60,000 nucleotides of DNA from Symsagittifera roscoffensis (lineage: Eukaryota > Xenacoelomorpha > Acoela > Convolutidae): assembly GCF_963678635.1 (NCBI RefSeq), contig NC_087070.1, forward strand, positions 20,755,461 to 20,815,460, read 5' to 3'. This document shows, piece after piece, positions 33,901-45,766 of this stretch (positions are counted from its first letter, which is position 1; each line of letters begins with the position of its first letter). Position numbers and translations under genes: made by a program. A model generated the notes under the pieces. That model worked only from the letters and a program-made list of their open reading frames with translations. It had not been told where the DNA came from and did not search any database.

Positions 33901-34205
33901 TGCTAAATCATAACTACTAACTATCGAATTCGGGACTGAACAAAATTTACTAGGAGCCAATGAAGTTTTCTTAAAAGCCAGGTCCGATTTTCTGAGTACA
34001 TGAACATTATTGAGGGTTACCGTAGTATGTGAACTATCAGACAGTGGTTTTCCACCAAGGGGTATAAATTACGGTTCGCCTTCCCTTCTGTTAACCGTCT
34101 TCCTAAACCAATTACCTCCTTAGCTGAAAGAATTAGATAGCGGTGCTCTTCGCAGATCTTGGTCTGTTTTTTCGGTCGTGTCGCTCTCGTATCCACTCTT
34201 GTCTG

Positions 34206-34904
34206 CTATTGAGTTTTCCAAATATCCGTCCTTAATGTTGGTTTGGGTTCGTTAAATGACATTGCCATAAGTTTTGCTTTCATTGTGTAGATGAGGCGCT
34301 CTACGACTCCATTGGATCTATGATCTCTGACTGTATATAAAACTAGATTAATATTGTTCTTTTCACAGAAGTTTTTAAAAATCGTTCGAAATAAAGCATG
34401 ACCAGTGGTCGGCTCGGATAGACTTCGGGTATCCATGTGGTCGACAGTAATCTGACATAAAAGATAATAGCGAAGAGGCTGAAGTGTTATTCGCCACTTT
34501 GGCTGGAGGAAATTTAGAGAAACGATCTATACACAACAACAGATAATTTGAATTACCCCAGTTTATGTCCATGGGCATGCGTAGTCTAGGTCTAACTCTT
34601 CATTTGGTTCTGATAAGGTCGGCAATTTCTCGGTGTTTTTTGTACTCAAACTTTGGATGCAGTTTTTCCCGTGGTAGTAATTCTCTCTATACAAATGGGG
34701 CCACCAAATGTTTTCCGCTAGGGATTTCATTCCAAACTGTCCTGGGTGTGTCGCGTGAAGTAGCGTCATGAAAGGCGATCTCAGAGCTGCTGGCACTATT
34801 AACTTGTTATCTTTAAATAACAACCCTTCCTTCATATGGATATCTTGTTGAAATTTCTTCAGGTAGGCCAAAAATGGTCTGCCCTCTTCCACTGCCTTCT
34901 TCAC
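34206..34904 (-). pseudogene. Gypsy integrase, frameshifted
   Basis: The N-terminal zinc domain shows HATHPGQFGMKSLAENIWWP, but the following Cys pair reads NCIQS, so the second zinc Cys is lost. The catalytic core has the three acidic positions: Asp in LDLDYA, Asp in SIRADHWS, and Glu in DHRSNGVVERLI (Glu codon at 34299-34301). The core is spread over three overlapping open pieces (34904-34563, 34578-34375 and 34436-34206) separated by frameshifts. Confidence 0.88.
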
Positions 34905-35499
34905 GTCCTGTCATTAATTTAATTAGTTTCTTCGAGCAATGTTCCGTAAAAGCCAATAGGGTGGTTGGTAAATTTATCTGCCTTGTCTCCCTTGTATCTG
35001 TTAAGTAATTTTGTATGTATTACAGTCATAATGTGCTTATCGAAATTTAGAATAATTCCTTTTTCATCTGCCTGAAAACAATTTTTGAAGTTTTTACTGA
35101 AAAAAATGATTCTAAAGTTGTGTTTTTGTTTACTTGTTTTAATAACGAATCAATTAATAACAAGGAATGAGATAAAAACAAAGTAAGTTTTGTCAGAAAA
35201 AAAAGGTGATATTACTAAAATTTTGAACGATTTAGTGGATTACAACCACTTGTGCAAAACTCTGCTCGCGAGTGGTTAGAATTACAAACTCGATTTGTGT
35301 CCGTGACGCAATTAAGAATATTCGCAAAGAACGACCGTTGGATGTGTAACGCTAATTTTTTCTGTCAGCCCATTGGATTATTATAAACCGAGTTAGTAAC
35401 ACTGTTTACGTCCATTGGATAATACAATTCGTTCTTTATACAATTCTTGTTCTTAATATCACTCTTTACAATAAAATTATTTTAAATCTTGTTCACTGT

Positions 35500-35940
35500 T
35501 GCCACTACGAATTCGTTATCGTAGTATGAGGTTGGGATGGCTTTTCTCGACAAAAAATCTATGATCTCGACAAGGTGATCTCGACAATAAATCTGTGAAT
35601 CCCATTTCTTTTCCTGGGATACATCTGATCTTAAAACTAAACAGTAAAAGTCAATTTACCCAACGGGTCAGTTTGCTGTGCATAGGTTTACATTTTGATT
35701 TGCGTTTAAGGCCGCTAATAACGCCTTGTTGTCAGTAACGATCTCAAACTCGGCGCCATACAAGTAATTTTAAAATGCTCAGTAGCCCAGACCACTCCCA
35801 AAAACTCTAATTCATTTGTCCAGTATTTCATTTTGTGACTATTTAAAAATTGGGAGGCAAATGCTATAGTTAACCAATTTTTTCCGTCCCATTGTTCTAA
35901 TGTGGCTCCCAAACCAATGTGTGAGGCGTTTGATTTTAGT
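35500..35940 (-). pseudogene. Gypsy RNase H, first catalytic Asp lost
   Basis: Sequence around NASHIGLGATLEQWDG has Asn where the family has the first catalytic Asp (AAC codon at 35928-35930). The Glu in YWTNELEFLGVVWA and the Asp in VTDNKALLAAL are retained. The frame then breaks near 35670, and a shifted frame carries the connection toward integrase. The 35000-35500 stretch translates, with several stops, as the usual linker between RNase H and integrase, so no separate insertion is needed there. Confidence 0.85.
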
Positions 35941-36032
35941 CTTGATGTCCTTTTTTAATGATTGTTCTCTGTACAATTTACGATCTGCCTCTTTAGTTAT
36001 TCGAAAAGTTTCGTGTGGTCATCGTTCCAATA

Positions 36033-36998
36033 CTAAACTGATTTTTTAACTAACAGTGCGCGTAGCGGCGAACTTAGAGCTGAAAAGTTTGGGACAAACT
36101 TCATGTATTGATTTATCGAGCCAAAGAATGACCTTAGTTCGGAGATGTTTTTGGAAGACTTTTTATCGAATCCGATTTTCCCACCAATGGTTTCACCGCC
36201 GAGTGTGAAATCTTGAAACCCAGCACATCTATGCCTTTTTGAAAGAACGCACACTTCTCCCATTTGACTGCCATGTTTTTACTATCCAAAATGTTTAAAA
36301 TATTTGAATGTATCGCTTTGTGTTCGTTCAGAGATCTTTTTGAGGCTTTTGCAATATCGTCAACGTAACAGTTGGTAAACGGGATATCTTTAAGTAGTGA
36401 GTTCATCACCCTTTGGAATCCATTTGGCATATCGCCCAGCCCGTAAAATCCCGTCAAAAATTGATATGTCCCGGTGGTTTCACCACCTACGATGCTGGAG
36501 TTTCATTGTTTGCCCGTGTCAGTGCATAATTGTAATTGACTGTATTCATTTTTTAGATCTAAGTTTCTGAACCAAACTGAGTTTTTATTTGAAAGTTGAA
36601 GAGCTATGTTGTCCATGAGCTCGTGTATGTTCGGCCTTGGATATTTGGTCTTGAATATCTGGTCATTTAGGAGTTTTGAGTCTAGGGCTAACTTGATACT
36701 ACCGTCCTTTTTCTTAAATTACAATTGGACTAATAAAGCAGTCTTCATCAAATTTGCTTAGTTTCACAAAAAGTCCCTCTTTTTCCATTCTGTTTAATTC
36801 CCCTTTTACACTTTCTAGTAAATGAAGGGGATCTCTTCGGCCTTTAGCTTGAATGAGTTTGAATGGGGTGTGAAAATGGGTGATCTTTCTGTCCAATGGT
36901 GTTTTCTTTGCTCTATCAAATAGTCCTTTCAATTTAGGGTACAAGTTTAGGATTGTATCCGTATGATTATTTAACTTAAACGATTCTGGAAGGGTCAC
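36033..36998 (-). pseudogene. Gypsy reverse transcriptase, frameshifted
   Basis: In order: FKLIQAKGRRDPLHLLESV (N-terminal RT segment), the EGLFVKLSKFDEDCFISPIV step, KKDGSIKLALDSK, motif A Asp in FRNLDLKNEYSQLQL, the GFYGLGDMPNGFQRVMNSLL step, and the catalytic YVDD (codons at 36357-36368), then LGFKI and SFFGSINQYMKFVPNF of the connection. The catalytic aspartates are present. Frameshifts fall near 36480, 36170 and 36715. Confidence 0.93.
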
Positions 36999-37036
36999 GT
37001 TGTTGACTGGTAGTAGTGGTTGTCTTTGTGCTATTT

Positions 37037-37464
37037 CTATTCCAATTCTAGTAGGTTATCATTTCCTAAAAATTTCCTCTCATGTCCAATGGTAATAAAA
37101 CATGGAGTATCTTCCGAGATCAATCCGTTGAATTGAGTCCTGACTAGGATTTTCCCGATGATGTTAATTGTATCGTTGGTAAAGCCGCAATATAGTTCAA
37201 GAGTTTTCTTGTCAACTGGGTGTTTTTTCAATCGTGGATTTCTCATTTTCAGTTTGTAAAGAGGTTCTGCTTCAGGAAGTTCACTGGGCTCGCCCAATCC
37301 ACTGGAATATTCAGGTTAACTATTGCGTCTTCTCCTGATCCAATGTTCACAAGTTTCTTGGTTTCAAGGCCGTTGGTATCGTAAATAGCTCTGATAATCA
37401 ACACGGAATAATAGTCGTTGTCGCTAGTCCCCTCTTCTGTCCCCATGCAATAATCACTCCACAA
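37037..37464 (-). pseudogene. Gypsy protease, active-site Asp replaced
   Basis: KKLVNIGSGEDAIVNLNIP sits where a retropepsin has the Asp-Thr/Ser-Gly active site. Here it reads Asn-Ile-Gly (Asn codon at 37345-37347). Strand-like segments and the ELYCGFTNDTINIIGKILVR stretch follow, fitting the rest of the domain, after a frameshift near 37280. Inactive as it stands. Confidence 0.7.
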
Positions 37465-37499
37465 AAGTTTTCATCTATTCTCGCCTGTGGGTTCTCTGG

Positions 37500-38529
37500 G
37501 GAGTATGAACAATTCTGATTATTTACAACTTCTTCTACATTAATTACAGTGGGCCTTCTTCCTTTCGAATTACATAGTCTTCCAAAGTGTCCTTAATATG
37601 TACAAATGTTACAAATTATTTCTTTCGCCGGACACACATTCAAATGTCCCTTTGTAAACGCGTTTCCACATTTCATACAGGTATTGGATTTTTCTATGTT
37701 CAGGTTTGGTTTCTTGTTTAAAGTATTAAAAGTGTTGTGCACTCTACCGCTCTTGACGATGGATGCTCTTGTCATATTTGTTAACTTAAGATGGTTATAA
37801 TAGCCTTTCTCGTCTATGATAGCTTTGTTTAGTGTGTCCACTGGATTAAGTGTTTCTGAGAGTAATCTTTGTTGTAAGTCACAGTTTTTCTTGTTAAAAA
37901 TGAATACGTCCCTTATCCACTACTACTCGGCGTTGATGCCAATTTCACATGATCTTGCTAAGTCAGACAATGCCCCCCATAATTGTTGGCAAGTTTTCTT
38001 GTCCTTCTGTTTTCTGCTTAGCAGTTTGTAGCGTTCGAACTTCATGTTTTTGGGTTTGATAAAAGCTGTTTCCAGTAGGCCGAAAAATTCTTTGCAGGAG
38101 ATTGCTAGGACTTTAACCCTTGGGTGTTTTTGAGCGAACAATCTCTTTCCTTCAGCTCCTAGGGCCAGATATAAGATTGATCTTACTTTTTTATCGGCCT
38201 CGTATCTCCTCATGCCTCCGAATTTTCTTTTCCCTCTGCAATTTGTTTGTCTTCTGCGTGTTCATAGACTCGCATGTTTCTTTGTTTCTGGCCTCCCTAG
38301 CTTTCCTCTGTGGTCCATTTTCTGAATTCTGGGCGCCTTCTAAAACAAGGATCGTAGTTTCCTGTTCTAATGGTTCTTTTCGATTACCTACATCTAAATT
38401 CTCCTCGGCGATGATAGCCAGATAGAATTGGTCTATCCAGTTAGTCCATTGGGTGGGTGGTTCTATTGTGTGGTTTGGCCAAAAGGAGGGATTTTCCCGC
38501 AGATTCGAATCAAATGATGACTGCGCCAT
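37500..38529 (-). pseudogene. Gypsy gag with zinc knuckles, broken
   Basis: Starts at the ATG at 38529 (MAQSSFDSNL), directly at the LTR edge. The PPTQWTNWIDQFYLAI segment matches the usual gag N-terminal region, and RDVFIFNKKNCDLQQRLLSE matches the retrotransposon gag core. A frameshift lies near 38200 and tandem stop codons near 37922. The C-terminus has a zinc knuckle CMKCGNAFTKGHLNVC and a second one, CNIC...GHFGRLC, interrupted by a TAA at 37593-37595. Confidence 0.88.
38511..38528 (-). promoter_or_regulatory. Primer-binding site overlapping the gag start
   Basis: Directly inside the 5' LTR the minus strand reads TGGCGCAGTCATCATTTG. It begins with the TGG expected to pair with a tRNA CCA end. 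The ATG of gag (A at 38529) overlaps its first bases. The priming tRNA cannot be fixed without the organism's tRNA set. Confidence 0.7.
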
Positions 38530-38739
38530 AGTAAAGGTGTGCAAATACCACTGGTAATTTCTTCTAAATAAACTTAGTTAAAAGACTAAAATAAGGTATT
38601 AAATTAAAACTGACTGAAGTCTTAAAAGAACAACTAGTGATGCGAAGTCCATTGGACTTAGAACGGCAAACGTTGACCGGTACCTAATTATCACATAGAG
38701 GTCAAGGTCAAAACATAATGAAAATACATATTCACAACA
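38529..38739 (-). repeat. 5' LTR of the gypsy element
   Basis: About 211 bases, matching 32791-33000 in direct orientation with scattered substitutions and small indels. As the 5' LTR of a minus-strand element it would hold the element's promoter; no TATA box can be assigned with certainty. Confidence 0.92.
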
Positions 38740-38877
38740 GCCACTATAAAGTTTCAACCTTCTCAGCTGAGTTTACATCTCGAAAACTAAAATAACGCCA
38801 AAATAAAAGTTTCAGGTTTTGCAAGCAAGTTATATGTTCTGCAAAGTCTAAATCTCAATATCACCCATAAAATCATA

Positions 38878-39406
38878 ACAAAACTGCTCGTATCAGGGCG
38901 AGACCCTGAATGTTCCGACTGCTTTTTAAGGTTTAGGGAGCAGTAATAACATAAATCTCATTAACATATTGAATGTAATGAGAAAAAATTCTAAAATTTG
39001 AATTTTGTCTTTAAAAATCATCTCCCACACGCCATATATAGTACAAAAGAATAAATTTTGCTCCTTGTAACAAATCAATTATGGCGAATAAGCTTCTCTT
39101 AAGCAATTTGGAATGATTTCTAAGACAGATTTAGTCTCCGCTCACGCGTTAATAGCGCGAAAAATATCGCTCGTTAATTGTCCCAAATTGGCCAAAATGG
39201 CAATCTTTGAACCCCCATAACTTTACGAAAAATAATCACAGGTGGAATATCTTTTCAAATTTAAGCTCAAGACATCAATACCTCTTGAATGATTTTTTAA
39301 AAAATCTCCGTCAAAAACGACTAGTCATAAAGTCGAAATTTTTCTGAAGAAAAAACCCCACCCCGAGCACCGATATTCAGTTACTTTCGTTACGAAAGTC
39401 GGAAAC
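38878..39406 (-). repeat. HINE-like element, copy 8
   Basis: Full length, reversed, beginning AACAAAACTGCTCGTATCAGGG and ending CTTTCGTTACGAAAGTCGGAAAC. The AGACCCTGAATGTTCCGACTG segment keeps the subterminal inverted repeat; its hairpin has one changed arm. It lies about 135 bases beyond the gypsy LTR. Confidence 0.87.
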
Positions 39407-41214
39407 ATCAAGAATTTGTATCAAGATTTCAAGGGCTTACATCTATTGCACAATTTTGCTTCGTAATGATCGATATACATTTAGGGGAACGGAGCCGGCC
39501 GGGCCTGTCTTTTCCGAACTGATTGGACAAATTAGATTACAACTTTACGACAACCAATTTTGGTACTTTTTTGGTACTGTTTTGGCAAAGCCGTTTTTGG
39601 CTGACCAACCCTAAAACTTTCTATAGGCGACGTCGGCGCACATTAAAATTAATTTCAAAGAGACTGCGCATGCGTCATTTTTTGGTCAAAACCGCTCAAC
39701 ACTGGCCGAGAAATGCACTTCAAACTTTTTTTTCTTGTTTTTGGTCTCCAAAGCAAAGAGGTTGTTATGGTGTTATTGAGAGCTCCAAAAACCATTATGG
39801 TCGAGCAAAAAAGATCAGAAATATTTATCAAATTTTAATGAAAACCGGTACCGTGGTCCCCAGAAAATCCGAGTGTGTTATTTATTATCTTAATTACGCG
39901 ATAATTTCCTTTCCTTCTGAGTGGAACCAATTGAGCTTTTGAAGTTCCGTGTAATTTTTTCTTGTTTGATGCCTCGAAACCTCATTTGATAAAAAAAAGT
40001 ACACCTTTTCAGCATACTGATTACGCGTTAACACAATCTTTGAGTACAATTCGCGTTAATACAATCTTTGTAGCTTTCACATTTGATTAAAATATGGAAG
40101 CTTTATACCTAAAATGTAAACCTCATAACTAAATATAGCAAATTCCACTTTTTCGAGGTGAAACATATGAAGCCTTAGACAAATCGCATTAAAATACAAC
40201 TCGCAAAAAGCTCAACGCCGCATTCGTGCTAATGGGTTGAAAGCTCGCTAAAAGAAGCTTAGACTTGATACAAAACTTAGAGCCGGTTACCGCCTATTGA
40301 GTTTCTGAAACTGAATTAAATTGTCTATTGCTACCTTTTTATTTGTTCCAAGTTGCCGCGGTACCAAAAATTGGTGATAATCTGCCTCAGTTGTCCACCC
40401 TAAAGAGAACTCGCAAGGGTCTAAGTACAGTATGATGCTATACTTCCATCATCGGTTATTCGAATTGCCAAGCAGAATTTAAAAATTTGTCGAAAAAAAT
40501 GTCAAAGTTGCCATCAATTTTTAGACCAAATTTCACTAAATTTGGTGACAGTGGTTGTTCCATTTGGATGACATTGAACATAATTCAATCTCAAACTTTA
40601 CGTTTATTGGGCTATAAAAAATTCCTTCTGCAATTTTCAGCCTAATTTAACAGTCCTTCACAAAAACATAATCAGAAAGAAATTCGGAAAAAATTTCTTT
40701 ATAAGAACTTGGAAATCATGAAAACAACTCTTCTGTTTTTTAAAAATATTTATTTAGTTTTGAAATTCTTTCATTGATGGTTTGAATTGTTTGTGCTTCT
40801 TAAACAGCAGCCGACTATCTTTGTTTCATTTTAATTTTTCATGCAGCGATTTGACGCGAGATCAGAAATGACCCAACAAGTAAGTTTTCTGTGTATCGGT
40901 TGTAAAAGTAGCTTTCTGAATCAATTTAGCCGCCGGTCTTTTCGGTTACAGCAGAACCAAAAACATGGTTGGTTGTCATAGTCTAAAACTCAGCAGAAGG
41001 TATTTCGTACTTTTTTGTTCAGCCCGCAGTGACAAAAATAGATAAAAACTAATTATCTATAGATAGTATACAAATTTCAGATCTGTTGAAATTTTTTGTA
41101 GTAAAACATCAATTTTGTAGTTTTATTAATTGATTAAAAGGGACTTTGTTTTGCAAAAGTTTTATACTGTATATCTTCATTATATAATCATTGCCAAAAC
41201 TGTTTTTCTGTATC

Positions 41215-41390
41215 AAAACTTATGCATACTATAAACAGATTATATACACATTATATACAGATTATTTACAGATTATCTACAAAATATATAACTGATCATA
41301 TACAGATTATATACAGACTTTAAACAGATTTTATACAGATTTTATACAGACTATATACATATTATATACAGATTATATGTTGATTTTCTC
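41215..41390. repeat. AT-rich minisatellite, ATTATATACAG unit
   Basis: About a dozen imperfect copies of an 11-12-base unit (ATTATATACAG with variants such as ATTTTATACAG and ACTTTAAACAG). Related ATTATCTACA units recur near 41887-41903. Confidence 0.9.
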
Positions 41391-42508
41391 AACATTCTCG
41401 CCAATCAGATAGAATGGATATATTCAAACAAAATTATAATGTATCCTTTTTTTGAAATTTTGGTGCTGATATTTGATCTGGAAAAAAAGTTTAAATCCCT
41501 GATTTTATATATAAGTTGCAGCAAAAAATTAATTGCTCTATATAATTTTTTCTAATTTTTTATTGATGGTTTTATTACAAAACTGCGTTGAACAGGTTGA
41601 TCCTTTAAATGGCATTTGAAGAAGTTTTGCACAAAAATACTTTTCTCACCGCGGAAATCCTTAGGTTGAAAAAACTTAGAAGGATCTCTTGAAACTTGTA
41701 GTTTGCGGTAACTAATTTTCCTCGAGTGAGTTCAGCTCAATATTAAACTGAGGAAATTTTTTCCTGATTGCAAATTTTTTTGTTGAATTTGACGGAAAAA
41801 AACGATATAAACTTTGAATGGTCAAAGATGAAGTTTTACAACCCCCATAGCTTTTAGGCAATATAATTATTTTGATACAGGTTGTCTACATATTATCTAC
41901 ATTTGAAGTGTAATTTTTTTTCAATGGTAGTTTGGATCAAATAGCCAATGATATCATTTCTGCTCCAATAAACTTCTAATTTACTCGGACTGGGCGAAAT
42001 TTTTGACAGCAAACAAAAGTTTTATAACGGTTAAGAATTTCAACTTTGCCCTAATATCATAGTTGAGACGATCACCGCTGCCATAAATGTAAGAAAACAC
42101 ATAGTTATACAAAATGAGGCGAATGCTTAGACGCAAGTGTGAGCGCGAAATTTTCAAAAGAGAGGCCTCCAAAAACTTAACCGTCGGCTTTATTATGAAA
42201 GCTTTTTTCAATTTTAGGACATCAACTGACTCTAGACTAGCTTTTTGCAAAAAATGCTCTGAAGTACAGGTTACTAATTTGAGCAAAATGGCCACTTCAG
42301 GCTTTAAAAAAAACTTGAGCAAAACAATGGTGTGTTCTGCGCGCTCTTACTTGTTCAAAGTTACACATTAATTGGTGTTTGGGGCACTTTTAAATTTTTT
42401 TGATCTCCATAAATGCACGGAAGACATGAAATCATACCAAAGGGGAAATGTGTGCTTCGAATGAAGCCTTGAGAAACAGAGACGCTTCCGCCCTATTCTC
42501 TTAGGTGT

Positions 42509-42820
42509 CAGGACGAAAGATACCATAACAAAAGCTCCCATGACAAAAGATACCGTACCAAAAGAACCCTTGTACAAAAATCGCCCATACCATAAGGTCC
42601 CATGCCAATTTAAAAATCCCATGAGTTATGAACAAAAATTATGATCGAAAGGTAAGCAGAAGTAAATCTAGAGTAATGATATGATATCTCAATTAGGTTC
42701 GCGCTATTAAAAAACAACGCAAACTTAAGATAACTAAATTTAAACTGTTTTCATTTTGGGACCTTCTCGTTTGGGATCTCTTAAGGCAAGGAATCTTTTG
42801 TCATGTAACCGTCTCTTAAA
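42509..42820. repeat. Short-motif repeat with inverted counterpart
   Basis: 42509-42610 has several ACC(A/G)TA(A/C)CAAAAG and CCCATGACAAAAGATACC units in direct orientation. At about 42770-42815 the reverse complement ATGACAAAAGATTCCTTGCC appears, so the ends can pair. A decayed inverted-repeat element is a possible reading. Confidence 0.5.
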
Positions 42821-44106
42821 TGGTTCCTGAATAATGTGATTCTAATCCAAATTGGGAGTCGACTACAACCGAGTTTATTAAACAAGATGATTGGTTTAAA
42901 TTGTAAGCGTCTGAATACGCTGCTTAATGTTACGGAGATAAACCATACTAAAAAATTAGCTTCTTTACAATTAATTACGGTTTTAGTTGATAAAAATTGA
43001 GCGTATCAAATCTCTCTTCCATTATCAAGTACCATTAAAAAGGTCATCTAACTAGTTCCAATTAAATTTGGCGATCATTTTCAAAAAGGTTAAAAATAAA
43101 CAATTCTACTCGCAATTGAGGAAAGCGGTCCACTAGAGCGACTAAGTTTTTACAGATTATGCTGAACCTTGTCAAAATAAGCTCAACTTTATCAGCATTG
43201 ATGAAATTTGGCTGGTTTTTGATTTTGTTTCTGCGGTAATTATGTGGCAATGCCGCAGTTCAAAAAACATGAAAAAACCATTTTCTCGCTCAAACGTAAG
43301 AGGTTGATTCTTATTCATTGTTCCGCTTTGATGAACAAATTACGCTTTGGGGAATAATGAAAAATACCCTCAAGGTTTTTTCAAAGGCCAAAATTGATGA
43401 TGGCGAAAAAATGGGCGGAGAATGTTACCCTAGTGACTTTGTTCATATCTGAGGCTCTAATTTTCAATCTTCATGAAAGAATGGGTTTTGTAGGTTTGTT
43501 TTGCGAAAGTTAATGCAAATTATCCCAGTGGAGCAAAATGCAAATTAGTTTCTAATTTTCAATCACTTTTAAAAAAATTTAAGGAAAACTTGACTCACTT
43601 GGAATGCTGTAAATTACAGCAGTTGTATTTTAACATAACTTCGTATTTGCCAAGGACAGGAAATTGGGATATCTATATAATTGGGACACGAAAATTGGGA
43701 TATATTCCTAAACATCTCTGTCCCCCCCCCCCCCCTCCTGAAAAACAACAGATATTACAAAAGACGATTTTACAAAAACAATTATTGTGGAACACCTTTA
43801 TCTGCAAATAAGGCTCTTACACTAAGCTTGAATTCCTCTAAGTGCCATACACTCTATTTGCAAACTACCTTCAAGAAGCGCTTCGATGGCACCGTCCCTC
43901 AGTTTCAGACAAAAAAGCAGAAACAAATCCCATTATGATCTCAAAACGCATAAAAGTACACCGCCAAGTTTTTCTTTGTCTATGCACATAAAATGGGGAC
44001 ATAATAAAAATGAAGGCAAAAAAGCTTCAAAAAACATGGTAAGCTATCGCATTGCGATAATAGCCAAGTGTTCACCATTTTTTCCAATTTTCCAATTGTA
44101 CCGCAG

Positions 44107-44345
44107 AAGCGGATTTAGGGGCAGGGGGTTGACGGACACCCACCCCCTCAGGGATTCGACCCCCTGTTCTTCATTTTGGTACTATTTTAAGACATCCAAT
44201 TTTGGCTGGCAGACTCTAAAGCTTTTCCAGGGATGAGGGCGCGCCGAAAAATAGCTATTTTGTGGTCAAAAAATTCCAAAAATGCCTAAAATTGTCTTTT
44301 GGCCTATTTTTTTTTAATTCGCCTGCGGCGCAGAAAATTCAAACC
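44107..44345 (-). repeat. hAT-type MITE fragment in unit A
   Basis: CAGAAGCGGATTTAGG, CAGGGATTCGACCCCCTG and CGCCTGCGGCGCAGAAAATTC occur in the order of a reversed family member. The distal end is lost. The twin is at 50167-50400. Confidence 0.75.
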
Positions 44346-45239
44346 AAATAGTATTTTCATTCTTAATCGGCAGAGCTGGAAAAATCATATAAGAAAAAGG
44401 TCGATATAAGAAAAAGTCGTAAGATCTTCGAAATTTTTTTGGAAAATGTTTGCTAAAGATTTAACTCAGACCCTAATTTTTTGAGGCAAAACTTTTGAAA
44501 AATTGAACTTCTAATATTCAGAACAGAATTAAAATTAGTAACCTGCTAATAAAATTCTATAAGTTTTTTTCAATTCTGATTTTCTAGTCGTAGCCAATTT
44601 AGAAAATGAAGATGTTAAACTGGTTTTTTTGAAGCCGATATTTTATGCTGGGAGTTATTCTTCTCTCTTAGAAATGACTTTCGGGTTTAATTGGGTGTGA
44701 ATGAAGAGTGAACTAAAAAGAAATGAAAGGAGGCATGCCGTTACCCCGTATCCATTTCCTTAATTAAAACTGCGCCTCTAAAAGCCTTTTTCTCTTTATC
44801 GTTAACTTATTCAATCACGTGAACACCAATCTCTCACTCACACACAGAGCGGAAGAAAAAAACTAGTGAAAAGCTACCTCGCAGGAAAAAGTCAATGTGC
44901 AGTAGTTGCTCTGAAGAAAAAAGCGGACAAAACCAAACATAAATAAAGAGTAATAACTGGTTGGTTGCTGTGCAAGTAAGGTAGAAATTTCTGAACGCAA
45001 ACTTAAAATTTTCCATTAACAGTTGATTTAAAAAATTCATTTTTTTGGTGGGACAAATAGTTTCAGAAAGTATGAATGGAAAATGTTTAATCTAAAATGT
45101 AAAAAATTTTCTTATCAATTTGCCATAAAAAATCAGCGCTGTAAATGCTCAATGAACGGCGACCATCACAAAAAGACACTTTTTTCATTATGTTTTTTTA
45201 GCATGGTTTCTTAGCTCTTTATAAAAAATTAGTGTCTTA

Positions 45240-45766
45240 TTGTTCCGACTTTCGTAACGAAAGTAACGGAATATTCGTGCTCGAATGGGTTTTTTTTCAG
45301 ACAAATTTCGATTTTTTAACTAGCCATTTTTGACAAATTTTTTCTACATCATTCGAAAACTATTGTTGTCCTAAGCTTAAACTTGAAACTATATTTCAGC
45401 TGTGATCTTTTTTGTCAAGTTATGGGGGTTTAAAGATTGCCATTTTGGCCATTTTGGCCAATTTGGGACAATTAACGCGCGATATGTTTCGCGCTGTTAA
45501 CGCGTAAGCGAGGTTTAATCCATCTTAGAAATCGTTCCAAATTGGTTCATGGAAAATAATATGCCATAATTGATTTGTTAATAGGAGCAGAACCTATCAC
45601 TTTGAACTTAATATGGCGTTAGGGGGATATTTTCACAAAAAATCTCAGTTTTTTAAGAAAAAAAAAATTTTTTTTTTTCATTTCATTTAACTTTTCCATG
45701 TTTTTACTGCTCCATAAAAGGCAGTCGGAACATTCAGGGCTTCGCCCTGATAAGAACAATTTTGTT
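45240..45766 (+). repeat. HINE-like element, copy 9 (unit A)
   Basis: TTGTTCCGACTTTCG with a perfect 5' hairpin (ACTTTCGTAACGAAAGT), the ATTAACGCGCGATATGTTTC block, AGTCGGAACA, and the perfect 3' hairpin TCAGGGCTTCGCCCTGA. The terminal segment is altered to TAAGAACAATTTTGTT. Confidence 0.88.

Larger units (their letters stand above)
32786..38744 (-). mobile_element. Ty3/gypsy LTR retrotransposon, near full length, decayed
   Basis: About 5.95 kb between two direct LTRs of ~210 bases (32791-33000 and 38529-38739). GCCAC at 32786-32790 and again at 38740-38744 is a candidate 5-bp target duplication. On the minus strand the order is 5' LTR, primer-binding site, gag, zinc knuckles, protease, RT, RNase H, integrase, C-terminal tail, 3' LTR. 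Integrase after RNase H is the Ty3/gypsy order. Many frameshifts and stops interrupt it, and the two LTRs differ at numerous sites, so the insertion is old and inactive. No envelope gene was recognised. Confidence 0.93.
39407..43080. other. AT-rich DNA with repeat fragments, no gene seen
   Basis: 39530-39830 resembles a decayed internal piece of the hAT-type MITE family (CTGACCAACCCTAAAACTTTC), which explains the 139-residue open frame there. 41215-41390 is a minisatellite, and 42509-42820 holds inverted ATGACAAAAGAT motifs. The open frames at 42114-42371 (plus) and 41981-42322 (minus) overlap each other antisense and show no domain. Confidence 0.5.

Noticed and set aside
35060-35500. Possible foreign insertion inside the gypsy element
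   Set aside because: The minus-strand translation, though full of stops, continues the pol linker (including IKNELYYPMDVNSV-like and ADEKGIILNFDKH-like stretches), so no insertion is required.
39523-39942. 139-codon frame rich in Arg
   Set aside because: The first half matches decayed MITE sequence; no conserved protein character.
43886-44236. Frames repeated at 49961-50296 as a possible duplicated gene
   Set aside because: Both run into the same MITE fragment, and the 6-kb units differ by an indel that changes the peptide, which argues against selection on a protein.
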